Below, piece by piece: positions 37,686 through 46,888 of a stretch of 64,000 nucleotides of DNA. Origin of the DNA: Arthrobacter sp. ISL-28 (GTDB lineage: Bacteria > Actinomycetota > Actinomycetes > Actinomycetales > Micrococcaceae); contig NZ_JAGGPJ010000016.1 in NCBI RefSeq assembly GCF_018613875.1, forward strand, positions 1-64,000. Reading direction: 5' to 3'. Every line of letters begins with the position of its first letter. The stretch's first letter is position 1. A model generated the notes under the pieces. That model saw only the letters and a program-made list of their open reading frames with translations. It searched no databases and was not told the DNA's origin. Both the position numbers and the translations under genes were made by a program.

Positions 37686-39383
37686 ATGGACGGCAATTGT
37701 TCATCATTCGGGGCTGGTTTTCCTGGAGCTGGTATTCCCCGCGCGGAACGTCAGCGGCTGCCCCGTGACCGCCGTCAGAAGCAGGTGGTCGACGTGACGG
37801 CGGCATCGGCGCGGCGCCTCCTCACCGCCCTCCTCGTCTTCCTGGCCCTGATCATCGGCTTCATCCCGGGCGCACCTCCTGCCCAGGCCGTATCGCTGCG
37901 CGGTCACGACATCTCCTGGCCCCAGTGCCCGACGGCGGTGGGCGGCTTTGGACTGCCGCTTCCGCCTGCTTCGTCCCAGTTTGTCGTCATCGGCCTGACA
38001 AAAGGGCTCCCCTTCACGGAGAACCCGTGCCTTGCCAGCCAGGTGAACTGGGCCAAAACCAACAACAAGCCGGCCCAGGCCTACACCATGGCGGCCTTCC
38101 CCACCCCCGCACAGCTCTCCGCCTACCGGACCCAGGGGCCCTGGTCTTCCGCCACGCGCGCCGGGCACCTGTCCAACGTGGGTTACGCCGAAGCGCGGTT
38201 TGCCCTCGCCAGCCTCACGCGGACGGGCTTTGCGCCTCGGGTGGTATGGATCGACGTCGAACCCCGGCCCGCCCAGCCCTGGCCCACCGCCACTGCACTG
38301 CAGCAGCGTGAGAACCGGTACATCATCGAGGGCCTCATGCGCGGCCTGCGCGATGCCAAACTGTCCTACGGCCTCTACTCATTTGCCTCCGGCTGGACAA
38401 GCATCACCGGGTCATGGCGGTTGCCCGGCGTTCCGGTCTGGGCCACTGCCGGCCGGCTGGACTATCCCGGTGAAGCGCTGGACCGCTGCCGCCAGGCAAG
38501 TTTCTCCGGCGGGCGCGTCTACATTTCGCAGTGGTACGACGACAGCCGGGACTACGATCTGACCTGCGATCCTTACGCGTTCACTCCCCTGCCGATTCCG
38601 GCATCGAGCCTCTCGGGTTCGACGGCTGACTTCAGCGGCGACTGGAACACCGACATCCTCGCCCGCGTACCCGCCACCGGCGAACTGCGGATGTATCCCG
38701 GGACGGGACGCGGGGGCAGGCTGCCCGGAGTGAGCATCGGCAACGGCTGGAACGGCTTCAGCCTGCTCGAGACACCTGGCGACTTCAACGGTGACGGTCC
38801 GCTGGACGTCCTTGCCCGGGAAACGGCTACCGGCTACCTCTGGCTCTACCGCGGCAACGGCACCGGCGGATTCCTGCCGCGGCTCCGGGTGGGCAACGGT
38901 TGGAACATCTTTAGCGCCGTCGTCGGCCCCGGCGACTTCAACGGCGACCAGCGGGTGGACATCCTGGCGCGGGAAACAGCCACGGGCTACCTCTGGCTCT
39001 ACCTCGGGAACGGCACCGGCGGATTCCTGCCGCGCCTCCGTGTGGGGGCCGGGTGGAACACCGTCAATTCCCTCGTTGGTCCCGGCGACTTCAACAGTGA
39101 CGGCACTGCGGATATCCTGGCGCGGGAGACGGCAACCGGACACCTGTGGCTTTACCGCGGCAACGGCACCGGTGGCTGGCTCCCCCGCACGAGGGTGGGC
39201 CACGGCTGGAACGTCATGACCGCCGTCGTAAGCCCTGGCGACTTCAACGGCGACCGCAGGCCTGACCTGCTGGCGCGCGACGGCAGCGGCGTGCTGTGGC
39301 TGTACCCGGGCACCGGCACCGGCTTCCTGCTCCCGCGTGTGCAGGTCGGCCCCGGCTGGAACGGACTTTCCCCGCTGTTCTGA
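37686..39383 (+). CDS. Secreted DUF1906/GH25-like protein with FG-GAP repeats
   Basis: A 565-residue exported protein. ATG at 37686 follows aaaggag; a GTG at 37665 would be longer. The signal segment ends GFIPGAPPAQA. Residues about 65-300 resemble glycoside-hydrolase-like DUF1906/GH25 folds (HDISWPQCP, WIDVEPRP, YGLYSFASGWTSI, VWATAG, ISQWYDD). The C-terminal half is five 51-residue FG-GAP/VCBS-like repeats, each with a calcium-type loop (DFNGDGPLD, DFNGDQRVD, DFNSDGTAD, DFNGDRRPD) and WLYRGNGTGGFLPR. It probably works at the cell wall, as a lysozyme-like enzyme or adhesin. The neighbouring LCP gene fits an envelope role. Confidence 0.85.
   Translation: MDGNCSSFGAGFPGAGIPRAERQRLPRDRRQKQVVDVTAASARRLLTALLVFLALIIGFIPGAPPAQAVSLRGHDISWPQCPTAVGGFGLPLPPASSQFVVIGLTKGLPFTENPCLASQVNWAKTNNKPAQAYTMAAFPTPAQLSAYRTQGPWSSATRAGHLSNVGYAEARFALASLTRTGFAPRVVWIDVEPRPAQPWPTATALQQRENRYIIEGLMRGLRDAKLSYGLYSFASGWTSITGSWRLPGVPVWATAGRLDYPGEALDRCRQASFSGGRVYISQWYDDSRDYDLTCDPYAFTPLPIPASSLSGSTADFSGDWNTDILARVPATGELRMYPGTGRGGRLPGVSIGNGWNGFSLLETPGDFNGDGPLDVLARETATGYLWLYRGNGTGGFLPRLRVGNGWNIFSAVVGPGDFNGDQRVDILARETATGYLWLYLGNGTGGFLPRLRVGAGWNTVNSLVGPGDFNSDGTADILARETATGHLWLYRGNGTGGWLPRTRVGHGWNVMTAVVSPGDFNGDRRPDLLARDGSGVLWLYPGTGTGFLLPRVQVGPGWNGLSPLF
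38622..39383 (+). repeat. Five 153-bp tandem repeats coding FG-GAP units
   Basis: Repeat starts fall at 38622, 38775, 38928, 39081 and 39234, exactly 153 bp apart. The middle three units are very similar at the DNA level; the first and last are diverged. Confidence 0.85.
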
Positions 39384-39449
39384 ACCTCGGGCCTTAGCCG
39401 CGAGGCGTCGGGCAGTGAATCCCAGGCCCCGGTAAATTCCAGGCCCGGT

Positions 39450-41135
39450 TCAAAGCTGTTCGCGGGCGGTCTCCTCTGATCTCCGGGGGGCCACGGTGAA
39501 GGAGGCGACCCGTTCCAGCCCGGGGTGCAGATGATCGCCGCCGTTCACCACGCCTGTCTGCCACCATAGTTTCAGCCCTTCCGGTGACACCTCGAGGAAG
39601 GCCAGATTGTTGTCGAACCATGGCCCCTTGAGTGAGGACCAGCGGAACGGGGGGTTCGGGACCTTCGCCGAGCGCGCCACCCAGGCCCCTACCGGCGTGG
39701 CCAGGCCGTAGGACGTGATGGCCGTGAACGACCTCATGAGCCGGGGCAGCGGGTTGCGGATTGGGGAGCAGACTGCCTGCACGATCCGGCTGCCCGAGGC
39801 ACGTTCCACCTCGGAAACGTAGGAGAAGTGGACGTCGCCCGCGAGGAAGGTCACAGTTTCCGGCGCCGGGCCGCGTTTACCGTCGGCAACCTCGGCCGCG
39901 ATGGCCGCAACGTCCTGGAAGCTGTCCTGGAAGGCGCCCCAATGTTCAAGGTCCAGCGCCTGCCGCAGCTTCTCGCCGGCCCGGGCGGCAAGTTTTCCCC
40001 ACGCACCTTCGGAAATGGCCTCATCCCAGGCTTCGACGTGGTGCAGGCCCATCGGCAGCCGGAAAGGCAACGACATGGCCACCAGCAGGTGGCGGAAACC
40101 GCCACGCATCTTGCCGTCGAGCCAGGCCATTTCCGCCTCATCCAGCAAGGCGCGCTCTTCCGGCACCAGGTTCCGGGCAGCCCGGGAGTCCACCACCATC
40201 AGCCGGGTGTCACCGAAGTCCCGGCAGAAACTCCACCGGTACGATTCCGGCTTCTGGTCGGCCCGGTCCGCGAGACTGTCGAGCTCCGCGCTCAGGTCGG
40301 GTTCGGCCTCGCCGCCGTGCCGGGCAACCTGTTGCCAGACGGGATCCCCGGCCCGCTCCTGCGGTGACAGGTTCCCCAGATGCTGGTAGACCCAGTACGA
40401 GGCCAGCCCCGCGACAATCCGCTCATGCCACCAGGGCATGGCTTCCATTTTCTTCTTCCAGCTCAGCGAGGCGTTCCAGTCGTCGCGGATGTCGTGGTCA
40501 TCGAAGATCATGGCGCTGGGCAGGGTGGACAGCAGCCACCTGTTTGCCGGGTCGGACCAGGCCAGGTAGTAGAGGTGAGCGTATTCCTCGTAATCCTTGA
40601 GCTCCTCGCCCGGCGGTGCATTGATGTCCCGGCGGGCGCGGATGAACTGCTGCATCTGTTCGCTGGTCGAGTCGGCATACACCTGGTCCCCGAGGAACGC
40701 CACCAGATCCGGCCATGGCGTGTCACCTCCGGAGGCCATCCGCAGTGCATACGCCCTCAGCGAGTCGACGCCGTGGGTCCGGTTGCCGGACTCATCGTGC
40801 GGGACGCTGGTGCGGCATGAACCGTACGCCATCCGCAGCGGCTTTCCGGGCTTCAGCGCCGCGATCATTGACGCCGGGAACCCGGACCCTCGATCGGGCC
40901 AGACCCGGATTCCGTTGACGTCGAGGGTGTAGGGCGTGACCGTTCCTGGCTCCAGTCCGTCGACCTCCACGAGCGCATAATGGTGGCCGTGCACTGCGAA
41001 GGTGCTGGCCTCCCAGTCCCTGCCGCCGGCACGAACCGAGACCCGGGCAGCATTCCGGGTCTCCACCCAGATACTCGCCGAGGTCTCATCCACGTACCGC
41101 ATCATCGGGCCGAGCACCAACGGTGAGGTCGTCAT
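39450..41135 (-). CDS. PhoD-type alkaline phosphatase D family protein
   Basis: A 561-residue metallophosphoesterase. An N-terminal Ig-like domain (about 1-95; LGPMMRYVDETSASIWVE) precedes the phosphatase domain with AYGSCRTS near 103, FLGDQVYAD near 146, MIFDDHDIRDDWN near 209 and FLAGDVHFSYVSEV near 435, which supply the metal ligands. No signal peptide is evident, unlike classical twin-arginine-exported PhoD, so it may be cytoplasmic. The substrate is probably a phosphodiester or monoester. It is convergent with the FG-GAP gene. Confidence 0.88.
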   Translation of the reverse strand: MTTSPLVLGPMMRYVDETSASIWVETRNAARVSVRAGGRDWEASTFAVHGHHYALVEVDGLEPGTVTPYTLDVNGIRVWPDRGSGFPASMIAALKPGKPLRMAYGSCRTSVPHDESGNRTHGVDSLRAYALRMASGGDTPWPDLVAFLGDQVYADSTSEQMQQFIRARRDINAPPGEELKDYEEYAHLYYLAWSDPANRWLLSTLPSAMIFDDHDIRDDWNASLSWKKKMEAMPWWHERIVAGLASYWVYQHLGNLSPQERAGDPVWQQVARHGGEAEPDLSAELDSLADRADQKPESYRWSFCRDFGDTRLMVVDSRAARNLVPEERALLDEAEMAWLDGKMRGGFRHLLVAMSLPFRLPMGLHHVEAWDEAISEGAWGKLAARAGEKLRQALDLEHWGAFQDSFQDVAAIAAEVADGKRGPAPETVTFLAGDVHFSYVSEVERASGSRIVQAVCSPIRNPLPRLMRSFTAITSYGLATPVGAWVARSAKVPNPPFRWSSLKGPWFDNNLAFLEVSPEGLKLWWQTGVVNGGDHLHPGLERVASFTVAPRRSEETAREQL

Positions 41136-41262
41136 GATTCAGTTGTACCTGCTCCGCCCCGGTGCGGCCATTGGCCGGCGGAAGGACAGTAATGGAGGGT
41201 CTGCTGCCTTCACTCCGGACAGCAAACTGGGCGGAACGAGCGGCGGATCTGAAACGCCGAAA

Positions 41263-41297
41263 GCTGGCTCCAGGCGTGCTGAGACCGTGGAGCCAGC
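41263..41297 (-). terminator. Hairpin terminator after the sigma factor gene
   Basis: A perfect 10-bp stem (gctggctcca / tggagccagc) with a 15-base loop has T-runs on both sides (cttttcc on plus, tttcgg on minus). It lies 118 bp beyond the sigma stop and could work in both directions. Confidence 0.65.
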
Positions 41298-41414
41298 CTT
41301 TTCCGGCGAGTGTCCCCAGAGATGAAGACTGTTCAAGCCTTCCCCCCAACAAGGATTGAGGAACACTGCCGAGACACAGGCTATGCGCATGTGGCCAAGC
41401 AATCAACGGTTGCT

Positions 41415-42656
41415 TCAGATATTCGCAGCTCTTGCTTCCAGAAGCGCCCGCGTGCGCTGGTTCTTGGCCAGCGCAGCTGCAGCAGTGAACTCCGCGCGGG
41501 CTTCTTCCAGGCGGCCGAGCCGGACCAGCAGCTCGCCGCGGACGCTGGGAAGCAAATGGGCTCCGCGGAGGGAGCCGCCGGTGACGAGACGGTCCACGAT
41601 AACCAGCGCGGCGGCCGGCCCCGTGGCCATGGATACGGCCACGGCCCGGTTGAGTTCCACAACCGGGCCGGGAGCGATCCGGCCGAGCGCCTCGTAGAGC
41701 AGCACGATGCGCTGCCAGTCCGTCTCCCCGACGCTTGGCGCCGTGGCGTGGCATTCCGCTATTGCCGCCTGCAGGGCGTAGTTGCCCCGCCCCCGGCCCA
41801 ACGCATCGCTCCGCGCGAGGGCTGCACTGCCCCGCCCGATCTGGGCACGGTCCCACCGGGTGCGGTCCTGCTCCGCCAGCAGGATGGGAGTGCCATCAGG
41901 CCGGGTGCGGGCGGCGAAGCGCGAAGCCTGGAACTCCATGAGGGCCACCAGTGCGTGGACCTCGGGCTCGCGCGGGACGAGCCCCGCGAGGACACGCCCG
42001 ATCCTGAGTGCCTCGCGGGCGAGGTCCGGACGGATCCACCGCTCCCCCGACGTCGCCGCGTATCCCTCCGTGAACATGAGGTACACGACTCCCAGGACGC
42101 CGCCGAGCCGTTCCTTCCACTCGTTCGGCTCGGGGACTTCGAACGGCACCTTGGCGGCCGCAAGGGTCTTCTTGGCACGGACGATCCGCTGCTGCACTGT
42201 GGCGACGGGAACAAGGAAAAGGCGCCCGAGCTCCTCCGTAGTCAGGCCGCTGACCACCCGCAGCGTCAGGGCCACCTGCGCCTCCCGCGAGAGCACCGGG
42301 TGGCACGCGGTGAACACGAGCCGGAGCACGTCGTCGTCCACCGGCTCCCACGCCACACCGTCGTCCTCCTCCAGCCCGTGCGCGATGGCGCGGTAGCGTT
42401 CGTCGAGCCCCTCGGCCCGCCGCCACGCGTCAATCGCCTTGCGTTTGGCTACCGCGGTGAGCCAGGCGGCCGGATTCCGCGGAACTCCGGACACCGGCCA
42501 CTGCTCCAGGGCGTCGGCCAACGCCTCCTGGGCCAGGTCCTCGGCGAGCCCGATGTCCCGCGTGACCCGGGCCAGAACCGCGATGATCCGGGAGCCTTCG
42601 ATCCGCCACAGCGCTTCGATCCGCCGCCGCACCGCGGATCCTGCTCCCCCGCTCAC
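41415..42656 (-). CDS. ECF sigma factor with C-terminal DUF6596/TPR-like domain (ECF42-like)
   Basis: A 413-residue sigma factor. GTG at 42656 follows GGAGGGGCGGAG; upstream in-frame codons overlap the YCII gene in another frame. Sigma region 2 reads ARVTRDIGLAEDLAQEALAD and WLTAVAKRKAIDAWRR; region 4 reads LTLRVVSGLTTEELGRLFLV and ATVQQRIVRAKKTL. The long C-terminal part (EWKERLGGVLGVVYLMFTEG onward) is typical of ECF42 factors, which lack an anti-sigma factor and use this domain for control. The adjacent DGPF/YCII gene completes the conserved ECF42 pair; it starts 28 bp upstream. Confidence 0.93.
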   Translation of the reverse strand: MSGGAGSAVRRRIEALWRIEGSRIIAVLARVTRDIGLAEDLAQEALADALEQWPVSGVPRNPAAWLTAVAKRKAIDAWRRAEGLDERYRAIAHGLEEDDGVAWEPVDDDVLRLVFTACHPVLSREAQVALTLRVVSGLTTEELGRLFLVPVATVQQRIVRAKKTLAAAKVPFEVPEPNEWKERLGGVLGVVYLMFTEGYAATSGERWIRPDLAREALRIGRVLAGLVPREPEVHALVALMEFQASRFAARTRPDGTPILLAEQDRTRWDRAQIGRGSAALARSDALGRGRGNYALQAAIAECHATAPSVGETDWQRIVLLYEALGRIAPGPVVELNRAVAVSMATGPAAALVIVDRLVTGGSLRGAHLLPSVRGELLVRLGRLEEARAEFTAAAALAKNQRTRALLEARAANI

Positions 42657-42684
42657 CGCGGACTCCGCCCCTCCGGCCTGCGGA

Positions 42685-43113
42685 TCAGGACTGGCCCAAC
42701 TGCTCGCGCCACCCCGTCTCTTTCCGGATGTATTCGTTGTCGGCGAAGTCCGCGAAGTCCTCAGCTTCATGCACGCGCCGGACCTCAAGCTTCGAGCCCG
42801 GGCCGAGCGGGCACCGGCGTGCCCATTCGGCGGCCTCCTCCTTCGACCCGACCTGGACGATCCAGAACCCGTTGAACAGCTCGTGGGTCTCGCCGTAAGG
42901 CCCGTCCGTGATGATCGGCGGTTCCTCCGAGAAGTCGACAACGAAGGCATTGTCCTCGGAGACGTCAGCGAGGCCCTCCCCGGCCAGCATGACCCCTGCC
43001 TTGATGAGCGACTCGTTGTAGGCCCCCATTTTGTTGAGGATCTCCTCGAACGGGATCTTCTTTGACGCTTCAAGGGCTTCTTCGGTTGAACGCATGATGA
43101 ACATGTACTTCAT
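42685..43113 (-). CDS. YCII/DGPF domain protein
   Basis: A 142-residue protein starting MKYMFIMRSTEEA, with DGPYGETHELFNGFWIVQVG (DGPF motif) near 70 and a C-terminal polar tail. Families of this kind accompany ECF42 sigma factors and are thought to be their targets. AAGGAG precedes the ATG. It is the first gene of the pair. A YciI-like ferredoxin-fold dimer is expected; the biochemical role is not known. Confidence 0.93.
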   Translation of the reverse strand: MKYMFIMRSTEEALEASKKIPFEEILNKMGAYNESLIKAGVMLAGEGLADVSEDNAFVVDFSEEPPIITDGPYGETHELFNGFWIVQVGSKEEAAEWARRCPLGPGSKLEVRRVHEAEDFADFADNEYIRKETGWREQLGQS

Positions 43114-43377
43114 GGTCTGTCTCCTTGCCTGGACGAGGACGCCGTGTGCGTCCTTCTACTATTCCGTCGAACAGGGCGAACGGGAATCGACAGAGCCCAG
43201 GAAAATTTTTTTGTGAAAATCCCATCGACTGCTGAGTAACTGCCGTTCTGGGGCGCCATAAGGGCCGCTACGGAGCAATCGATGCAGGCAAGACGGGGAG
43301 TAACGCCGGTTCACCCTGCGTTCGGAGGCGTCACATCCCCTGTCCGGCAGACGGCTGCCACGTCTAGGCTCGAACAT

Positions 43378-43992
43378 ATGAACAATCACTTCACGGACGA
43401 ACGGGACAGCTACGGCCGGCTCCTGGTGGACAGGGAAGTATGGCGGCAAGCCACCACCCTTGCCGCCGCCGGCGAGCTGACGGCACGGTGGCTGGAAGGC
43501 AAGAGCGAGTACCAGGCAGGAACCCTTGCGCCTGGCTTTGACGACGAGACCCTGCCCATCGCCGGGCAACTCGCGGAGATCAACCGCAGCGGGTTCTTCA
43601 CGAAGGAATCCCAGCCGGGACTCGCGGCGGATGCCCGCCATGCCCAGCGAGAGTACGTGACGGGCTTCTGCTCCCCCGAGTCGGCGCGGCGGCTCCTGCA
43701 GCTTTCAACGCAGACGGAGTTCGTTGCGATCGCCCATGCCCCGGGAGAGATGAGCCGCGCGTCCATTCCCGTGACGCTCGACGGCGACGAGGTGGTCACC
43801 GTCCTGGGGACCAGCGAGAGCCCCATCGAATCCGAACAAATCCGGGACTGGGCGGAGGAAAGCAACGAAACGCTGGCCCTCGTCCTTGCGGACTCCTGGT
43901 ACCTCGAGCTGCTCGACCCGGTGTGGGGACGGAACCACCACCTCCTGCCTGCCATCCTGGACGCCCTGAGGTCGGCGCCCGACGCTTTTTGA
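43378..43992 (+). CDS. DUF6919-like protein
   Basis: A 204-residue soluble protein. ATG at 43378 starts MNNHFTDERDSYGRLLVDRE. The pattern LGELTARWLEG-like (AAAGELTARWLEGKSEYQAG), PIAGQLAEINRSGFFTKESQ and REYVTGFCSPE recalls a family I know as DUF6919, but I am not certain of the number. A longer in-frame start at 43282 lacks support. It lies between the sigma pair and a repeat array and has no operon partner. Function unknown. Confidence 0.7.
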   Translation: MNNHFTDERDSYGRLLVDREVWRQATTLAAAGELTARWLEGKSEYQAGTLAPGFDDETLPIAGQLAEINRSGFFTKESQPGLAADARHAQREYVTGFCSPESARRLLQLSTQTEFVAIAHAPGEMSRASIPVTLDGDEVVTVLGTSESPIESEQIRDWAEESNETLALVLADSWYLELLDPVWGRNHHLLPAILDALRSAPDAF

Positions 43993-44010
43993 CGCTGTGC
44001 GACTCCCGGC

Positions 44011-44083
44011 GAACGTCCGCGACGTTCGGTGAACGTCCGCGACCTTCGGTGAACGTCCACGACTTCCGGTGAACGTGCGCGAC
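44011..44083. repeat. 20-bp tandem repeat array (about 3.6 copies)
   Basis: The unit gaacgtccgcgacgttcggt occurs at 44011, 44031, 44051 and partly at 44071. The first copy contains the perfect dyad cgaacgtc-cgc-gacgttcg. It lies about 75 bp upstream of the ABC substrate-binding gene. Confidence 0.8.
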
Positions 44084-44157
44084 GGCGGGCGTTGTGGCGG
44101 CCTTGGGGGCCTACGTAACCTCGGTCCAACAAGCCCGAACACCACCGAAGGAACACG

Positions 44158-45321
44158 ATGTCGACCTCAGATGACAACGCCGGAACAACCCGCATTGCGG
44201 CCGGTGAGACCCGCAACCCGAAACGTCCCCGCCAGCTCAAAATCGGCATCGCCGTGGGCCTGGTAGCCCTCCTCGGCGCCGGCGCTGCCGCGGCGGCCAC
44301 CGCGGCCCGCAGCACGGGCACGGCACCCACGAGCGCCGCCGTCGCCACCAGTCCCGCTGCGGAACTGAAGCTGGGCTATTTCGGCAACATCACGCACGCC
44401 CCGGCCCTGATTGGGGTTAACGAGGGCTTTATCAAGAACAATCTCGGCAGCACCAAGCTCTCCACGCAGGTGTTTAACGCGGGCCCGGCAGCCATCGAGG
44501 CGCTGAACGCCGGCGCCATCGACGCCACGTACATCGGCCCGAACCCGGCGATCAACTCCTTCGTCAAGAGCAAGGGCGAGTCCATCAGCATCATCGCCGG
44601 CGCAGCGTCCGGCGGGGCCCAGCTGGTGGTGAAACCGGAGATCAAGACCGCAGCCGACCTGAAGGGCAAGACCCTGGCTTCGCCGCAGCTGGGCGGCACG
44701 CAGGATGTGGCGCTCCGCGCCTGGCTCGGCAAGCAGGGTTACAAGACAAATCCCGACGGCGGCGGAGACGTCGCGATCAACCCCACCGAGAATGCCCAGA
44801 CGCTGAAGCTGTTCCAGAGCGGAAAGCTCGACGGCGCGTGGCTGCCGGAGCCATGGGCCTCCCGCCTGGTGCTCCAGGCCGGGGCCAAGGTCCTGGTGGA
44901 CGAGAAAGACCTCTGGGACGGTTCCCTGACCGGCAAGCCCGGCGAGTTCCCCACCACCATCCTGATCGTGAACAAGAAGTTCGCCGCCGAGCACCCGGAG
45001 ACCGTGGAGGGACTGCTGAAGGGCCACGTGCAAGCCGTGAAGTGGCTCAATGACGCTCCGGCTGCGGAAAAAACCACCAAGGTGAACGCGGCCCTGAAGG
45101 AAACGGCGGGCAAGGCGCTGCAGCAGAACGTCATCGACCGGTCGCTGCAGAACATCGTGTTCACTGTGGACCCGCTGGCCGGTGCCTTCAAGAAGCTGCT
45201 GCAGGACGGTGTGGACGCCGGAACCACCAAGCAGGCCGACCTCAACGGCATCTTCGACCTCACCGCCCTGAACAGGGTGACCGGGCAGAAGACGTCCGCA
45301 GCCGGGCTCGGAAAGGACTGA
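44158..45321 (+). CDS. ABC transporter substrate-binding protein (nitrate/sulfonate/taurine type)
   Basis: A 387-residue exported protein. A basic start and a hydrophobic stretch (IGIAVGLVALLGAGAAAAAT) form a signal or anchor; no lipobox Cys is seen. The mature part matches the SsuA/NrtA group: LKLGYFGNITHAPALIGVNE near 72, GPAAIEALNAGAIDATYIGP near 105, ADLKGKTLASPQLGGTQDVA near 167 and DGAWLPEPWASRLV near 227. Partners (permease, ATPase) would normally follow, but a strong terminator ends transcription 40 bp later, so it is an orphan here. Likely ligands are alkanesulfonates or similar. Confidence 0.92.
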   Translation: MSTSDDNAGTTRIAAGETRNPKRPRQLKIGIAVGLVALLGAGAAAAATAARSTGTAPTSAAVATSPAAELKLGYFGNITHAPALIGVNEGFIKNNLGSTKLSTQVFNAGPAAIEALNAGAIDATYIGPNPAINSFVKSKGESISIIAGAASGGAQLVVKPEIKTAADLKGKTLASPQLGGTQDVALRAWLGKQGYKTNPDGGGDVAINPTENAQTLKLFQSGKLDGAWLPEPWASRLVLQAGAKVLVDEKDLWDGSLTGKPGEFPTTILIVNKKFAAEHPETVEGLLKGHVQAVKWLNDAPAAEKTTKVNAALKETAGKALQQNVIDRSLQNIVFTVDPLAGAFKKLLQDGVDAGTTKQADLNGIFDLTALNRVTGQKTSAAGLGKD

Positions 45322-45361
45322 CCGGCCCAAGCCGCGGCCCAAGCCCTGACCGCGGCCCAAA

Positions 45362-45399
45362 CAGAAGATCCGGCGGGACTGTTCCCGCCGGATCTTCTG
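45362..45399 (+). terminator. Strong hairpin terminator after the substrate-binding gene
   Basis: A perfect 17-bp stem (cagaagatccggcggga / tcccgccggatcttctg) with a 4-base loop, followed by ctgttt. It is one of the longest perfect hairpins in the window. Confidence 0.9.
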
Positions 45400-45507
45400 C
45401 TGTTTCCCGACCCTGCTGTTCCCCAACCCTGCTGTTCCCCCAACTCTGCAGGATTTCCGCTGGCGAGATCTCTGCAGGTCCGGAGCTTCCACCGGTTCAG
45501 CTTCCGG

Positions 45508-45975
45508 TTAGAGCGCTCCCTGGAAGTGATCGATGGCGTAAGACGCCTCGTGGGCTTTGAGCAGATACTGGAAGATCACTCCCCCGGGCGCCTCTTGGCT
45601 GCCGGTAAATTCCGCCGCCGCCCACTGCCCTCCGGCCACTGCACCTGCCCAGGCATGGGCCTCTTCCCAATAGACCCCTGCCGCCGCACGGTCTGAATCA
45701 CCGCCATCCAAACCACCGCGATCCGAGCCAAGGAGCATAGCCACAGAGATCCCGATGGCGGCGGTTCCGGACGGGGCATGCCAGTGGGCAACCCCCACGA
45801 TGTCCACGGTCACGCCTGGCGTGGCCAAGGAGGGACGGGACGCCATGACTGTTGCCGCCCCGTCGAAACCGCCAGTGCCGATGTCCTGCCAGGCCAAGGC
45901 AGACACCCGGTCACGGAACACGCTCAGTTCGGCGCCACACTGCATCCGGATCCTGTGAGCCAAGGCCGTGATCAT
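45508..45975 (-). CDS. Hypothetical protein, possible oxidoreductase/ligand-binding fold unknown
   Basis: A 155-residue protein. ATG at 45975 (MITALAHRIRMQCGAEL) is chosen since GGGGGAA precedes it. It is Ala/Gly-rich with Trp residues spaced along it (ALAWQDIG, VAHWHAP, VYWEEAHAWAGAV, GGQWAAAEF) but has no motif I recognise, no signal peptide and one weak hydrophobic segment (GTAAIGISVAMLLG). It is separated from neighbours by more than 100 bp on both sides. Confidence 0.6.
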   Translation of the reverse strand: MITALAHRIRMQCGAELSVFRDRVSALAWQDIGTGGFDGAATVMASRPSLATPGVTVDIVGVAHWHAPSGTAAIGISVAMLLGSDRGGLDGGDSDRAAAGVYWEEAHAWAGAVAGGQWAAAEFTGSQEAPGGVIFQYLLKAHEASYAIDHFQGAL

Positions 45976-46155
45976 CGTTCCCCCGTTCTGCTGATGCTTG
46001 TGCACCAAACCAACCACCCGGACCGGTGGTCCACAATGGCCGAGGACACGCACAGACTCACGACGCAATACGGCTTAACGCCCCGCAGTACGGCGTAAAG
46101 ATTCGGCGCGTAGAAGGGCCGGGAGTGTCAAGCGCGGCGGCAGTCCGCCGAAGTC

Positions 46156-46872
46156 CTACATGCGCATTCTGGCCACGAAGCGGAACCTGTCGCCCCTGAA
46201 CACTGACCGCGTCCACTCCACAGGCACAGCTTCCGCATCGATTCCGAGCCGGTGCACCAGCAGCATCGGGGCTCCCATTTCGACATCCAGGAGCCGGACT
46301 TCATCGGGGCCTGCCAGCTTTGTCTCCACTGTGTCCTCCACTTCACTGATGCGTATTCCGTAGTCCTCGTTGAGGGCCGAATACAGCGATCCGCGGATCT
46401 CCACGTTGTGTGCAAGGTCCGGCAGCGAACCGGCCAGGAAGGCTGTCTCGTGGGCCAGCGGTTCCCCGTTGACCAGCCTGATCCGCTCGACCCGGTGGAC
46501 CTCTGTCCCGGCATCCACCCCAAGCCGTCTCGCCGTCGCGGGGTCTGCGGGCACCAGACTGATGTCCAGAATCCTCGCAGACGCCGTCAGCCCCTGACTC
46601 GCCGCGTCGTCCGAGAACGAGGTGAGCTGGCGGACATGCGTCACCTTCGGCGGAGCGACAAATGTGCCCCTGCCCTGCGTCCTGTCCAGGCGCCCCTCGG
46701 CCACCAGCTCCCCTATTGCCTGTCGGACGGTGGTGCGCGACGTTCCGTATTGTTCAGCCAGCGCCCGCTCCGTCGGAATCAGGGTGCCGGGGGCAGCATC
46801 TTCGATGAGCGCGAGGATCTGCTCCTTCAGCACGTAGTACTTGGGCAGCGCGGCGGCAGCGGGGGTCTCCAT
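46156..46872 (-). CDS. GntR/HutC-family regulator, DasR/NagR-like
   Basis: A 238-residue repressor. The N-terminal winged HTH spans about residues 10-75 (LIPTERALAEQYGTSRTTVR, AIGELVAEGRLDRTQGRGTF, VAPP). The UTRA effector domain follows (RRLGVDAGTEVHRVERIRLV, NGEPLAHETAFLAG, LVHRLGIDAEAVPVEWTRSV). It is divergent from the GlcNAc operon, and two palindromes of the DasR type (TTGGTnnAnnCCAA) lie in the 124-bp spacer. Its effector is expected to be GlcNAc-6-P or GlcN-6-P, by analogy with DasR and NagR. Confidence 0.92.
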   Translation of the reverse strand: METPAAAALPKYYVLKEQILALIEDAAPGTLIPTERALAEQYGTSRTTVRQAIGELVAEGRLDRTQGRGTFVAPPKVTHVRQLTSFSDDAASQGLTASARILDISLVPADPATARRLGVDAGTEVHRVERIRLVNGEPLAHETAFLAGSLPDLAHNVEIRGSLYSALNEDYGIRISEVEDTVETKLAGPDEVRLLDVEMGAPMLLVHRLGIDAEAVPVEWTRSVFRGDRFRFVARMRM

Positions 46873-46888
46873 GCTGCGATATTACCTA

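Noticed and set aside
44011-44083. Possible CRISPR array
   Set aside because: Units are directly adjacent with no unique spacers and no cas genes are nearby.
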